Source of the DNA: an uncultured Pseudomonas sp.
GTDB taxonomy: Bacteria > Pseudomonadota > Gammaproteobacteria > Pseudomonadales > Pseudomonadaceae
Assembly (NCBI RefSeq): GCF_946885955.1
Contig: NZ_CAMPHI010000015.1
Coordinates: forward strand, 1-64,000
Reading direction: 5' to 3'
DNA length: 64,000 bases
Shown: positions 1 to 8,458 of the stretch, piece by piece
How positions within the stretch are numbered: position 1 is the first letter of the stretch
Layout: each line of letters begins with the position of its first letter
Notes under the pieces: generated by a model
The model's database searches: none
Seen by the model: only the letters and a program-made list of their open reading frames with translations
What the model was told of the DNA's origin: nothing
Position numbers and translations under genes: made by a program

Positions 1-52
1 CTACGAGGCTCGGATGAGTGCTTAAAACCGTGTCCACGGTTGCTGGGTAAGA

Positions 53-268
53 TCATCTATCTACTGCGCTCAGAGCTTCTATTGCCTTCTCTGGGTCGAA
101 TGTGTGCCCTTGCAGGATAGTTTCAGCTTGATTGTGGAGAGCATATGCCAGATGGGCTGCGGCTTTAACGGCCGGATCGGGAGTTTCGCCGCTACCTAAA
201 TGATGGGATAGCAGTAGCCGAATTTCGTAAACGGCGAATGCCAGCAGTTGGTTTTGCTTAACATCCAT
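53..268 (-). CDS. Small hypothetical protein, first integron cassette gene
   Basis: A 71-residue acidic, mostly helical ORF with no motif I recognise. It starts 21 bp inside a GTTAGGC junction (minus strand, 295 to 289) and has a GGAGATAAG Shine-Dalgarno before its ATG. It reads away from the integrase gene, as integron cassettes do. Base composition is lower in GC than the chromosomal genes that follow, consistent with a captured cassette. No secretion signal or membrane segment is visible. Function is unknown. Confidence 0.7.
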   Translation of the reverse strand: MDVKQNQLLAFAVYEIRLLLSHHLGSGETPDPAVKAAAHLAYALHNQAETILQGHTFDPEKAIEALSAVDR

Positions 269-288
269 GCAGACTTATCTCCATGTGT

Positions 289-295
289 GCCTAAC
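289..295 (-). other. Integron cassette junction (attI/attC core site)
   Basis: The minus strand reads GTTAGGC, an exact match to the integron core consensus GTTRRRY, directly before the 53-268 gene. It lies between that gene and the divergently transcribed integrase, where the attI-cassette boundary should be. The attI arm would lie at about 296-460. No convincing cassette promoter could be picked out there. Confidence 0.65.
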
Positions 296-417
296 AGTGA
301 TTAGATGGAATTCTTCGATAATCCGATGGTAGTGGATTCTGCATAAGCACGCTCCAATGTGGAATCTGAAAAATTAAAAACCCAATAAATCAAACGGTTA
401 CGCAGGTTTGGCAATCG

Positions 418-446
418 TTGACCTGTATTCGCTTGACTTCTGTATT
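418..446 (+). promoter_or_regulatory. Candidate intI promoter
   Basis: TTGACC at 418-423 and TGTATT at 441-446 are separated by 17 bp and lie upstream of the LexA box and intI. A second possible -35, TTGACT, is at 433-438. The match is only moderate, and the start site is not determinable from sequence. Confidence 0.35.
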
Positions 447-463
447 TTGTTCTACCATTACTG

Positions 464-479
464 CTGTATATAAAAACAG
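464..479 (+). promoter_or_regulatory. LexA (SOS) box upstream of intI
   Basis: CTGTATATAAAAACAG fits the LexA consensus CTGT-N8-ACAG exactly. It ends 14 bp before the intI ATG, so LexA would overlap the promoter/start region. SOS control of integron integrases is established in other integrons; here it is inferred from the site. Confidence 0.85.
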
Positions 480-493
480 TATTAAGGGTCGAC

Positions 494-1459
494 ATGGACA
501 GTTCAACCTCCAAGCCCCGGCTGCGCGAGCAGGTTCGGGCGGTGATGCGGGTGCATCATTACAGCATTCGTACTGAGAAGTCTTACTGGTACTGGATTCG
601 CTATTTCATCCGTTTTCACCAGTTGCGCCATCCGCTGGAGATGGGGGCGGCGGAGGTGAATACTTTTCTCAGTTGGCTGGCGGTTGAGCGCAAGGTGGCG
701 GCGGCTACGCAGAATCTGGCGCTCAATGCGCTGGTATTTCTCTATACCAAGGTATTGCAGCAGCCATTGGGGGAGGTCGGTGACGTTGTGCGGGCCAAGC
801 GTTCAGCGCGCATACCTTCGGTGCTGACGCATGCCGAGGCGACGCAGATCATTGACCTTTTGGGGCAACCTTATCAGCTGCTGGCATCGCTGATGTATGG
901 CGCAGGCCTGCGGGTGGTGGAGGCAGCTCGTTTGCGTATCAAGGACGTGGATTTCGACCGGCAGGTGATTGTGGTTCACGATGGTAAGGGCGCCAAGGAT
1001 CGCACCACCTTGCTCCCGGCATCGCTGATCACGCCATTGCTGGAACGCCGGCAGCGTATGTACGAGGCCTGGAAGCAGAAAGACACCTTCTATCGGGCGC
1101 CGGTCAGCCTGCCTTTTGCATTGCGGCGCAAGTATCCCGCTGCACCCAGTTCCTTCGAATGGCAATGGCTGTTTCCTTCAAGTGCGCTCTGTAGTGACGA
1201 GGACGGCACGGCCGTGCGCCATCATCTGCATGTCAGCTCCATTCAGAAGGCGGTCAAGCAGGCGGTGCGGCGCTCCAGCATCCATAAGCCAGCCGGTTGT
1301 CACACCTTTCGCCATAGCTTTGCCACCGAACTGTTGCGTCGCGGCAGCGATATTCGCACGGTGCAAACGCTACTTGGCCATGCCGATGTGCGGACGACCC
1401 AGATACATACCCATGTGCTGGGTCAGGCATTTGCCGGGGTCGTGAGTCCTCTGGGTTAG
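494..1459 (+). CDS. intI: Integron integrase IntI, catalytic Tyr replaced by His
   Basis: A 321-residue tyrosine recombinase of the IntI family. The SAM-like core-binding domain is at about 12-95 and the catalytic domain at about 110-320. The extra IntI segment around FEWQWLFPSS (221-230) separates it from XerC/D. Catalytic residues present are R140 (GAGLRVVE), K165 (DGKGAKDR), H270 and R273 (HTFRHSFA) and H296 (LLGHADV). The nucleophile position reads TQIHTHVL, so residue 305 (codon CAT, 1406-1408) is His where family members have Tyr. The protein should bind DNA but not cleave and join it. The stop codon TAG forms the first bases of the adjacent repeat element. A weak TAAGGG Shine-Dalgarno precedes the ATG. 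Confidence 0.92.
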   Translation: MDSSTSKPRLREQVRAVMRVHHYSIRTEKSYWYWIRYFIRFHQLRHPLEMGAAEVNTFLSWLAVERKVAAATQNLALNALVFLYTKVLQQPLGEVGDVVRAKRSARIPSVLTHAEATQIIDLLGQPYQLLASLMYGAGLRVVEAARLRIKDVDFDRQVIVVHDGKGAKDRTTLLPASLITPLLERRQRMYEAWKQKDTFYRAPVSLPFALRRKYPAAPSSFEWQWLFPSSALCSDEDGTAVRHHLHVSSIQKAVKQAVRRSSIHKPAGCHTFRHSFATELLRRGSDIRTVQTLLGHADVRTTQIHTHVLGQAFAGVVSPLG

Positions 1460-1720
1460 CAGGCCGTTGAAAATGAAGGCCAGGCAGGCGAGACGATACC
1501 GATGGCGGCCCCACAAAAAAAGGCGAGAAACATAGCGCAGCGAAGTAACAGCCAACGGCTGGCCCGAAGGGTGAGCGTAGCGAATCAAGCGGACTGGGCT
1601 CGCACGGGGGGGTACGGGTTGTAAATGAGCATTTTGACGGGGGCGCCTAGACTGGACTCGCCCCCGAGCCTGTTCTTAAAGCCGTATTGGCAACGCAGGT
1701 AGTTTTTCAACGGCCTGTTG
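1457..1720. repeat. Inverted-repeat element, copy 1 (MITE-like)
   Basis: About 264 bp. The left end is TA-GCAGGCCGTTGAAAA and the right end TTTTTCAACGGCCTG, forming terminal inverted repeats. Its interior (for example 1551-1600) is nearly identical to the reverse complement of copy 3, and its right third matches copy 2. It fills the gap between intI and the phnE-type gene, and its first TA is part of the intI stop codon. It has no coding capacity. The right end has decayed to CTGTTG, so a terminal TA is no longer visible there. Confidence 0.8.
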
Positions 1721-1726
1721 CCGGAG

Positions 1727-2518
1727 TCAGTGACTCACCCAGCGCTGGCGCACCCAGCCGCTGAGCGCATCGACGCCCACCACCAATAGCAGCATCGCCA
1801 GAATCACTGTGGCGGCCTGGGCTTGTTGGAACAGGCTGAGGCTGAAGTAGAGCATTTGCCCCAGGCCGCCGGCGCCGACGAAGCCGAGCACGCTGGCCAT
1901 GCGGATGTTGTTTTCCCAGCGGTACAGCGAGTAGGCGACCAGCTGTGGCCAGACGCAGGGCAGGGTGCCGTAGCAGAAGGCCGCGATAGGCCCGCCGCCA
2001 CTCAGGCGAATCGCTTCGGCGGGTTCTTGCGGCGTGTTCTCCAGGGCTTCGGCGAATAGCCGGCCGAGCACCCCGCTGGTGTGCAGCGCCAGCGCCAGGG
2101 TGCCGGCATTCGGGCCTAGGCCGGCGGCCAAAACCACCAGCGCCGCCCACACCAGCTCGGGAATCGCGCGCAGTGCATTCAATAGCAGGCGTGCGCCGCT
2201 TGTGGCCAACCAACCGAAACGCCCGGCTGCCGGCAGCGCCAGGAGCAAGCCGAGCAAAGCCGCGAGCAGGGTGCCGATGGCCGACATGGCCAGGGTCTCC
2301 AGGGCGCCTCGGTAGATCGCGCCAAGGTGCGCCGCGGAAAAGTCTGGATGGACGAAGCCGCTGGCGTAACGGCCCATCTGGCTCAGGCTGTCGCCACCGA
2401 GCAAGGCGCCGAGATCGATGCCGAGGTAAATGAAGGAGGCAACCGCCGCTGCGAGCAGACCCAATAGCAAGCCGATATTCAGTAAGCGCGCGTTGCGCAG
2501 GCGTGCGCGGCTGTTCAT
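1727..2518 (-). CDS. ABC transporter permease, PhnE type (second)
   Basis: A 263-residue inner-membrane permease with about six hydrophobic helices and the binding-protein-dependent transport motif near [16 protein letters not shown]. The ATG overlaps the stop of the preceding permease by four bases, so the two are translationally coupled. Family members form the membrane channel of phosphonate, phosphite or related oxyanion importers. Two PhnE-like permeases in tandem suggest a heterodimeric channel. The similar [13 protein letters not shown] sequence in both supports duplication. It is the last gene of the operon and stops just before repeat copy 1. Confidence 0.88.
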   Translation of the reverse strand: MNSRARLRNARLLNIGLLLGLLAAAVASFIYLGIDLGALLGGDSLSQMGRYASGFVHPDFSAAHLGAIYRGALETLAMSAIGTLLAALLGLLLALPAAGRFGWLATSGARLLLNALRAIPELVWAALVVLAAGLGPNAGTLALALHTSGVLGRLFAEALENTPQEPAEAIRLSGGGPIAAFCYGTLPCVWPQLVAYSLYRWENNIRMASVLGFVGAGGLGQMLYFSLSLFQQAQAATVILAMLLLVVGVDALSGWVRQRWVSH

Positions 2519-3357
2519 AGCAGCCTCGTGCGCAGCAGGCGGCTGATCTGGTCGGCGAGCAGCACCAGGGCGAGGAAGGTCAGCAGCATGCTCGCCACTT
2601 CGCCGCCAGCGAACATGCGCATCGACAGGTCGATCTGCTGGCCCAGGCCGCCTGCGCCGACGAAGCCCATGATCACCGAGGCGCGAATCGCGCATTCCCA
2701 GCGGTACACGCTGTAGGAGAGCATTTCCGCCGCGGCATTGGGCAGGATGCCGTAGGCGAACGCCATCAGACGCGGGCTGCCGGCCAGCAGCAGGGCGCGG
2801 CTGGGGCGTGGGTCGACCGATTCGAAAATCTCCGCGTAGACCTTGCCGAGCATGCCGCTGTAGGTGATCGCGATGGCCAGCACCCCGGCGGTGGGGCCGA
2901 GGCCGACGGCGCGTACGAACAGCAACGCCCAGACGATCTCCGGCACGCTGCGCAGGACGATCAACAGGCCGCGTACCGGCCAGCGCAGCGCCTGTGCCCA
3001 CCAGGCCGGACGGCCGTCGCGGTGCAGCGCCGACAGCGACAAGGCGCGGCTGGCGAGCAAGGCGCCGGGAACCGCGATCAGCAATGCCAGGGCCATGCCG
3101 GCGGTGGCGATGGCCAGGGTTTCCAGGGTCGCGCGGCCGAGCAGCTGCAGAAATTCCGGTTCGTGGGCCAGCGGCCAGAAGCTGGCGAGAAAGCGTCCCA
3201 TATTGGCGGCGTTGTCATGCTCGGCGAGCACTGCCAGATTCAGCTCGCTGAGCTGCAAACCCGGCCATAGCAGCAACAGCGCCAGCAGCGTCAGCGCCAG
3301 GCGCGGCAGCGCGGCGGGATCGCGCAGCTCCGGGGTCGGGGTCGCGGGTTTCAGCAT
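2515..3357 (-). CDS. ABC transporter permease, PhnE type (first)
   Basis: A 280-residue permease with an N-terminal hydrophobic helix at about 18-38 and roughly five more. The conserved coupling region around [13 protein letters not shown] probably contacts the ATPase. It overlaps the ATP-binding gene upstream by seven bases and the second permease downstream by four. It works with the 3351-4154 ATPase and the 4151-5014 binding protein to import a small oxyanion. Substrate identity cannot be read from the permease. Confidence 0.88.
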   Translation of the reverse strand: MLKPATPTPELRDPAALPRLALTLLALLLLWPGLQLSELNLAVLAEHDNAANMGRFLASFWPLAHEPEFLQLLGRATLETLAIATAGMALALLIAVPGALLASRALSLSALHRDGRPAWWAQALRWPVRGLLIVLRSVPEIVWALLFVRAVGLGPTAGVLAIAITYSGMLGKVYAEIFESVDPRPSRALLLAGSPRLMAFAYGILPNAAAEMLSYSVYRWECAIRASVIMGFVGAGGLGQQIDLSMRMFAGGEVASMLLTFLALVLLADQISRLLRTRLL

Positions 3358-4154
3358 CGGGGGATCTGTAGGCAGACCGGTGCCATGGCTGGCGAGGCGG
3401 GTAGCGCTTGCAGTTGCTCGTTGGCGTAGAGCGCGTCGAGCTGCGCCGGGGTGATTTCGGCCGGCGGCAGGTCGAAGAGAATGCGCCCTTCGCGCACCCC
3501 GACGATCCGCGGGAAATGCGCGAGGGCCAGGTCGGTGGCGTGCAGGCTGGCGAGCAGGGTGCTGCCGCGTCGGCTGGCTTCTTCGTTAAGTACGCTCAGG
3601 GTATGCCCGGCGAGTATCGGGTCCATGGCTGACACCGGCTCGTCGGCGAGTATCAGCTCGGGCGCCTGGTAAAGCACGCGGGCAATGCCCACGCGCTGCA
3701 ACTGGCCGCCGGAGAGCTGGTCACAGCGCTCGAACAATTTGTCCGCCAGGTCCAGCCGGGCGAGCGCCGCTTGCGCACCGGCGAGGTCCAGCGGGTGCAG
3801 CAGGTTGAGCAGGCTTTTGCCCAGCGACCATTGCCCCAGCTTGCCGGCCAGCACCGCGGTGACCACCCGCTGGCGCGGCGGCAACGGTGGGCTTTGATGG
3901 ATCAGGCCGATGCGCACGCGCAGCTTCTGCCGTTGACCGGCAGGCAGCCGCCAGGGCTGCTGTTCGAGCAGTTCGATTTCGCCTGAGCTCGGTTGCAGGT
4001 TGCTCGCGAGCACGCGCAATAGGCTGGTTTTGCCGGCACCTGAAGGGCCGATGATCGCCAGCCGTTCGCCGCTGCTTACCTGCAAATCGATAGCGCTGAG
4101 CGCAACCTGCCCATTGGCGTGGGTCAGACCCACGCCGCGGAGGCTGAGGCTCAC
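3351..4154 (-). CDS. ABC transporter ATP-binding protein, PhnC type
   Basis: A 267-residue cytoplasmic ATPase. Walker A is GPSGAGKTS (about 36-44), the ABC signature is [13 protein letters not shown], and Walker B is [14 protein letters not shown] tail of about 20 residues follows the fold. It overlaps the binding-protein stop by four bases (ATGA) and the first permease by seven, marking one polycistronic unit. The PhnC/phosphonate-type subfamily is assigned mainly from its PhnD and PhnE partners. Confidence 0.9.
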   Translation of the reverse strand: MSLSLRGVGLTHANGQVALSAIDLQVSSGERLAIIGPSGAGKTSLLRVLASNLQPSSGEIELLEQQPWRLPAGQRQKLRVRIGLIHQSPPLPPRQRVVTAVLAGKLGQWSLGKSLLNLLHPLDLAGAQAALARLDLADKLFERCDQLSGGQLQRVGIARVLYQAPELILADEPVSAMDPILAGHTLSVLNEEASRRGSTLLASLHATDLALAHFPRIVGVREGRILFDLPPAEITPAQLDALYANEQLQALPASPAMAPVCLQIPRC

Positions 4155-5014
4155 TTCAACAGGCCGGCCGCGTAAGCTGCTTTTTCGATGCCTTGGTAGT
4201 TTTCGGCTTTGGTTTCGATAAAGCGGCTGGCGGCTTGCAGGTCGAGAATCGCCTTGTGCTCGGGGTTGGCCGGGTCTAGGGCGAGGAACGCCGCGCGGAT
4301 CTTGTCACGCAGACCGGCATCGAGGGTGCCGCGTACCGTCCAGTTGTAATCGAAGTAGGTCGGGGTGGTGGCGATGACTTTGACCTTGGTGGTATCGACC
4401 TTGCCGGCCGCGACCAGTTTGTCCCATACCGAGGCGTTGAGCACGCCGCCGTCGGCCTTGCCGGCCTGGACCCAGGCGGCGGTAGCGTCGTGGGCACCGG
4501 AGTAGGCGATACGGCTGAAGAATTGTTCCGGCTCGATACCGTCCTGCACCATGAAGAAACGCGGCATCAGGCTGCCGGATGTCGAGGAGACCGAACCGAA
4601 GGCGAAGGTCTTGCCTTTCAGATCCTGCAGCGAGTTCACCGCCGGGTCGGCACTGATGAACTTGCTGGTGAATTTTTCGTCTTCGGCGCGCTGCACCAGC
4701 GGGATCGCCGGGTGCTGGCTGTCTGCGGTCTTCAGGCGGGTCTGGACAAAAGTGAAACCGCCGAGCCAGGCCATATCAATGCGGTCGGCGGCGATGGCCT
4801 CGACCACTGCGGCGTAGTCGGACACCGGTACGAACTCGACCTTCATGCCTAGTTGTTGTTCGAGGTAGTCACCCAGCGGTTTGAACTTGCGCAGCAGTTC
4901 GGTCGGGGCTTCATCGGGAATGGCCGAGACGCGCAGGACCTCTGCGGCTTGGGAGAATGCAGCGGTACAGCACAGGGCTACGCCTGCGGCGAGTGCCAGG
5001 GTACGTTTCAACAT
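4151..5014 (-). CDS. Periplasmic oxyanion-binding protein, PhnD family (possibly selenate)
   Basis: A 287-residue periplasmic binding protein with a signal peptide of about 24 residues ending near SQAAEV. The PhnD-like N-lobe contains [19 protein letters not shown] and [20 protein letters not shown]. The start was set at the ATG at 5014, where GGAG precedes it and the signal peptide begins; an upstream in-frame ATG adds 26 unlikely residues. The pattern matches, from memory, proteins named putative selenate-binding proteins in Pseudomonas rather than classical phosphonate-binding PhnD. No C-P lyase genes lie nearby, so phosphonate catabolism is not supported. It is the first gene of the four-gene operon. 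Confidence 0.85.
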   Translation of the reverse strand: MLKRTLALAAGVALCCTAAFSQAAEVLRVSAIPDEAPTELLRKFKPLGDYLEQQLGMKVEFVPVSDYAAVVEAIAADRIDMAWLGGFTFVQTRLKTADSQHPAIPLVQRAEDEKFTSKFISADPAVNSLQDLKGKTFAFGSVSSTSGSLMPRFFMVQDGIEPEQFFSRIAYSGAHDATAAWVQAGKADGGVLNASVWDKLVAAGKVDTTKVKVIATTPTYFDYNWTVRGTLDAGLRDKIRAAFLALDPANPEHKAILDLQAASRFIETKAENYQGIEKAAYAAGLLK

Positions 5015-5143
5015 GGGGTTCTCCGGTTCAATAGCGGGGAAAGCCGGCGGAGTATAAAGGGATTGCGGCACTTTTGGTTGGTCACGGCGCATCGGCTTTA
5101 CCAGCTACGTTAAGATGGCCGTCCCTTCGAACGGAGTCCGACC

Positions 5144-6043
5144 ATGTCCGCATCGTCCACGTCGCTTCCCGCCCTGGCGTTCGCCGGTATCGGCCTGATG
5201 GGCTTGCCCATGAGTCGGCGTCTGCTGGCGGCCGGTTATCCGCTGAGGGTCTGGAACCGTTCGCTGGACAAATGCCTGCCGCTGCTGGAGCAGGGCGCGG
5301 AGCGTGCGCTGACACCATCCGAGCTCTGTGCCGATGCTGCCGTGGTGATGCTTTGCCTGGCCAATACCGAGGTGGTGCGCGAGGTGGTTTTCGGTGCCGG
5401 CGGCATCGCCGAAACGGCCCGTCCAGGGCAGTTATTGGTGGATTTCTCCAGCATGGAGCCCGCCGCCACGCGGGAGATGGCCACCGAGTTGTATGCGCGC
5501 ACGGGCATGCGCTGGGTGGATGCGCCGGTTTCCGGCGGCACGCCTGGTGCGGCAAGTGGCACTCTGACCATCATGGCCGGCGGCCGCGAGGAGGATATCG
5601 AGCGGGTGCGGCCGATCCTCGCGCACCTGGGCTCGCAGTTGACCCGTATGGGCGAGGTCGGCGCCGGCCAGGTGACCAAACTGTGCAATCAGATGATCGT
5701 CGCCTGCAATGCCTTGGTGATCGCCGAGGTGGTGGCCTTGGCGGAAAAGGCCGGGGTCGATGCCAACCTGCTTGCGCCGGCTCTGAGCGGCGGCTTTGCC
5801 GATTCCAAGCCGTTGCAGATACTCGCGCCGCAGATGGCCGCCAGCCAGTTCGAGCCGATCAAATGGCATGTGCGCACCTTGCTCAAGGATCTGGACGGCG
5901 CAGTCAAGCTGTCCCGCGAGATCGGCTCGGCGACGCCGCTCAGTGGCTTGGCCGCGCAGTTGATGCGTTTACACGGCAGCCAGGGCCACCTGGAGCAGGA
6001 TCCGTCGACCCTGGTGCAGCTGTATAGGGAGCCTGAAGTATGA
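5144..6043 (+). CDS. NAD(P)-dependent beta-hydroxyacid dehydrogenase (tartronate-semialdehyde reductase-like)
   Basis: A 299-residue cytosolic oxidoreductase. The Rossmann fold starts at GIGLMGLPMSRRL, followed by the substrate-binding motif DAPVSGGTPGAASG and the catalytic-lysine region GAGQVTKLCNQM. Family members reduce tartronate semialdehyde to glycerate (GarR/GlxR) or oxidise 3-hydroxyisobutyrate or threonate. The following hydroxypyruvate-isomerase-like gene overlaps by four bases, which favours glyoxylate/hydroxypyruvate or tetronate metabolism. It diverges from the ABC transporter operon across 129 bp. Exact substrate is uncertain. Confidence 0.88.
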   Translation: MSASSTSLPALAFAGIGLMGLPMSRRLLAAGYPLRVWNRSLDKCLPLLEQGAERALTPSELCADAAVVMLCLANTEVVREVVFGAGGIAETARPGQLLVDFSSMEPAATREMATELYARTGMRWVDAPVSGGTPGAASGTLTIMAGGREEDIERVRPILAHLGSQLTRMGEVGAGQVTKLCNQMIVACNALVIAEVVALAEKAGVDANLLAPALSGGFADSKPLQILAPQMAASQFEPIKWHVRTLLKDLDGAVKLSREIGSATPLSGLAAQLMRLHGSQGHLEQDPSTLVQLYREPEV

Positions 6044-6846
6044 AAATGGCCGCCAACCTCTCCATGCTGTTCACCGAATTGCCGCTGGTCGAGCGGGTCG
6101 TGGCTGCCGCTGCGGCCGGCTTCGATGGCGTGGAAATTCAGTTCCCTTATGAGCTACCGGCCATTCGCCTGAAAGAGGCGTTGGCCGCAGCCGGCATGCC
6201 GTTGGTGCTGATCAATCTGCCAGCTGGGGATCTGATGAGCGGCGGCGCGGGCCTGGCGGCGGTGCTGGCGCGTCAGGGCGAGTTCGATGCCGCGTTGCAG
6301 GAGGCGTTGACCTATGCCGCCATGGTTCGTCCGGCGTGCGTCAACGTGCTGCCGGGGCGGTTGGCCGAGGGCCTTGAACGCGAGCAGGCGCTGGCGACCC
6401 TGGCCGCCAACCTGGACAAGGCGGCCAGCGCTTTCGCCGTGCTCGGTATTCGCGTGCTGGTCGAGGCGATCAATCCGCTGGATATGCCGGGTTTTCTGAT
6501 CAACACCCCCGAGCAACTGCAGCAGCTGCTCTCACGGGTGGATCATCCGAACCTGTTTGCCCAATACGATCTTTACCATATGGCGCGCCAGGGTATCGAC
6601 GCCGCCGCGGGCATTGCGGCGCTGGCCGGGCGTATTGGTCATGTGCAGTTTGCCGATTGTCCGGGGCGAGGCGCGCCGGGCACCGGGCAGCTGGATTTTG
6701 CATCAATACTGCGGGCGCTGCGCGAGAGCGGCTACGACGCCTGGCTGGGCGCCGAATACAAGCCGGGCGAGCAGGGCACACGGGCAACCTTGGCCTGGCT
6801 GGGCGCCTGGCATGGTGCTGACGTTGAGGCTCAATCCGGCGGGTAG
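6040..6846 (+). CDS. hyi: Hydroxypyruvate isomerase family protein
   Basis: A 268-residue TIM-barrel enzyme of the xylose-isomerase-like superfamily. Hyi-type landmarks are ANLSMLFTELPL at the N terminus, NVLPGR, LVEAINPLDMPGF, a QYDLYHMARQG segment with metal ligands, and the C-terminal GAEYKPG. It interconverts hydroxypyruvate and tartronate semialdehyde in characterised relatives. OtnI, the 2-oxo-tetronate isomerase, is a close alternative, but no OtnK or OtnC partner is present. It is translationally coupled to the dehydrogenase by ATGA. Its 3' end overlaps the convergent GGDEF gene by 16 bp. Confidence 0.85.
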   Translation: MKMAANLSMLFTELPLVERVVAAAAAGFDGVEIQFPYELPAIRLKEALAAAGMPLVLINLPAGDLMSGGAGLAAVLARQGEFDAALQEALTYAAMVRPACVNVLPGRLAEGLEREQALATLAANLDKAASAFAVLGIRVLVEAINPLDMPGFLINTPEQLQQLLSRVDHPNLFAQYDLYHMARQGIDAAAGIAALAGRIGHVQFADCPGRGAPGTGQLDFASILRALRESGYDAWLGAEYKPGEQGTRATLAWLGAWHGADVEAQSGG

Positions 6847-8441
6847 CACTCCACCCGGTTACGCCCCAGTTGTTTGGCGCGGTAAAGCATCTTATCGGCG
6901 TGCTTCATCAGTGCGCCGAGGTCCTGGCCCGGCTGCCATTGGGCCACACCGAAGCTGGCGGTGATATTGATCTGATCGATCAGCGGTTCGGCGGCGAGAA
7001 CCGCGCGCAGCTTTTCCGCGATCGCGCAGACCCGATTCAGGTCGATGTGCGGCATCAGAATGATGAACTCCTCTCCGCCCCAGCGGCATAGGCTGTCGGA
7101 TTCGCGCAAGTGCGCCTTGATCTTCGCCGCCATACCGCTGAGCACCAGGTCACCGACCTCATGGCCGTACCTGTCGTTGACCTGCTTGAAGTGGTCGATA
7201 TCCAGAAATACCAGTGACAGCGGGAAACCGTAGCGCTCGGCGCGTTTGATTTCCTTGTCGACCTCTTCCTCGAATTTGCGCCGGGTCAACTGACCAGTCA
7301 GCAGATCGGTGTTGGCCATGATTTCCAGCTGCTGGTTACTGTTGAGCAGTTCGCTTTCGGCCTGGCGACGCAAGTCGATTTCACGGCGCAACCGGCGTGT
7401 CAGGTGAGCGAAGCGCAAGGCGACGCTGCCGACCGCGACCAGGGCGAACAGGGCGCCGGCCACTATTTGGTAGAGCAGGCGACGGTCGGGGGGCGCCGAG
7501 GGGGTGTAGATAAAGCCGGACAGGTCGGCCGGGCCTTTGGCCAAGCCCAGCTCGACATAGTTGCGCGCGATGGTTTCCCAGCGGCCGGGATTCATGTGAC
7601 CGAGTTGCACCAGTTCCGGCAGTATCAGTTTCTTGAGCTCTTCGGCTTCGAAGCGCAGGTGCTCCAGGCTCTTGTTGGGCGCATAGAGCCGGTGGATCAG
7701 TTGCACGCTTTCTTCGATGTGATCCAGCGCATATTGCCAGCCGGCGAGGCTGGCCTGGACGAAGGCTTCGACGTCCTGCGGGCGATTATCCAGTACGGCT
7801 TGGCGGGTGGTCAGGACGTCGTTGTAGAAGTTGACGCCATACTCGCGCGGGATGATCAGGCGGTAGTCGACGCCCTGCTGTTTCAGCCAGAAGGGTTCGT
7901 TGGTGCTATAGCCGTCATAGGCGTCGGTTTTACGATCGATCAGATCCTGGGGGTTGAAGCTGGTGGGTTGCAACTCAAGTTGATTGATGTCGATGCCCTC
8001 GCGGGCCAGGGTGATCAGCAGTTCGGTGCTTTCCGGCGGCGGCATCAGCATTACCCGCTTGCCAGCCAGGTCGTGCGGCGAATAGATGCCCGAGTCGGCC
8101 CTTACTATCCAGACGATCGGCGAGGTCTGCATGATCGCCGCCAGCGCGACCACCGGCTTGCCCTGCATGCGTGCGATCACCACACCGCTGTTGGAAATTG
8201 CGAAATCCGCCTCGCCGGCCAGCAGCGTATCGATAGGCTTAGGTGCATGCGGGCCGCCCGGCAGAATTTCCACCTCCAGCCCGGCTTCCCGGTAGTAGCC
8301 TTTTTCCAGTGCCATGTAATAGCCGGCGAACTGGAACTGGTGCAGCCAGCGCAATTGCAGTTTCAGCGGTTCTGCGGCAGCGAGCAGGCCCGGCAGCAAC
8401 ACCTGGGCCGCGATAAAAATGGCGATCAGCGCACTTCGCAT
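6831..8441 (-). CDS. NMT1/SsuA-like sensor diguanylate cyclase
   Basis: A 536-residue protein with a signal peptide (1-23, ending LAAAEP). A periplasmic NMT1/THI5-like binding domain spans about 25-300, beginning LQLRWLHQFQFAGYY. A membrane helix at about 325-345 and a short coiled linker follow, then a GGDEF domain with GGEEF at about 455-459, which should make c-di-GMP. An in-frame ORF extends to 8642, but its first 67 codons are read through a repeat element, so the start was placed at the ATG at 8441 before the signal peptide. The Shine-Dalgarno is poor. The ligand is unknown; relatives of the sensor domain bind thiamine-precursor or sulfonate-like molecules. Confidence 0.88.
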   Translation of the reverse strand: MRSALIAIFIAAQVLLPGLLAAAEPLKLQLRWLHQFQFAGYYMALEKGYYREAGLEVEILPGGPHAPKPIDTLLAGEADFAISNSGVVIARMQGKPVVALAAIMQTSPIVWIVRADSGIYSPHDLAGKRVMLMPPPESTELLITLAREGIDINQLELQPTSFNPQDLIDRKTDAYDGYSTNEPFWLKQQGVDYRLIIPREYGVNFYNDVLTTRQAVLDNRPQDVEAFVQASLAGWQYALDHIEESVQLIHRLYAPNKSLEHLRFEAEELKKLILPELVQLGHMNPGRWETIARNYVELGLAKGPADLSGFIYTPSAPPDRRLLYQIVAGALFALVAVGSVALRFAHLTRRLRREIDLRRQAESELLNSNQQLEIMANTDLLTGQLTRRKFEEEVDKEIKRAERYGFPLSLVFLDIDHFKQVNDRYGHEVGDLVLSGMAAKIKAHLRESDSLCRWGGEEFIILMPHIDLNRVCAIAEKLRAVLAAEPLIDQINITASFGVAQWQPGQDLGALMKHADKMLYRAKQLGRNRVECYPPD

Positions 8442-8458
8442 TGCTGAGAATCGGCGAC

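Noticed and set aside
1..52. attC site of the first cassette
   Set aside because: A short inverted repeat is present, but no RYYYAAC/GTTRRRY pair could be fitted before the window edge.
301..513. 70-codon minus-strand ORF over the intI promoter
   Set aside because: It overlaps the LexA box, attI region and intI start, and has no Shine-Dalgarno or recognisable domain.
1727..3001. 424-codon version of the second permease
   Set aside because: The first 161 codons run antiphase through the first permease; the ATG at 2518 couples to its stop and begins the membrane protein.
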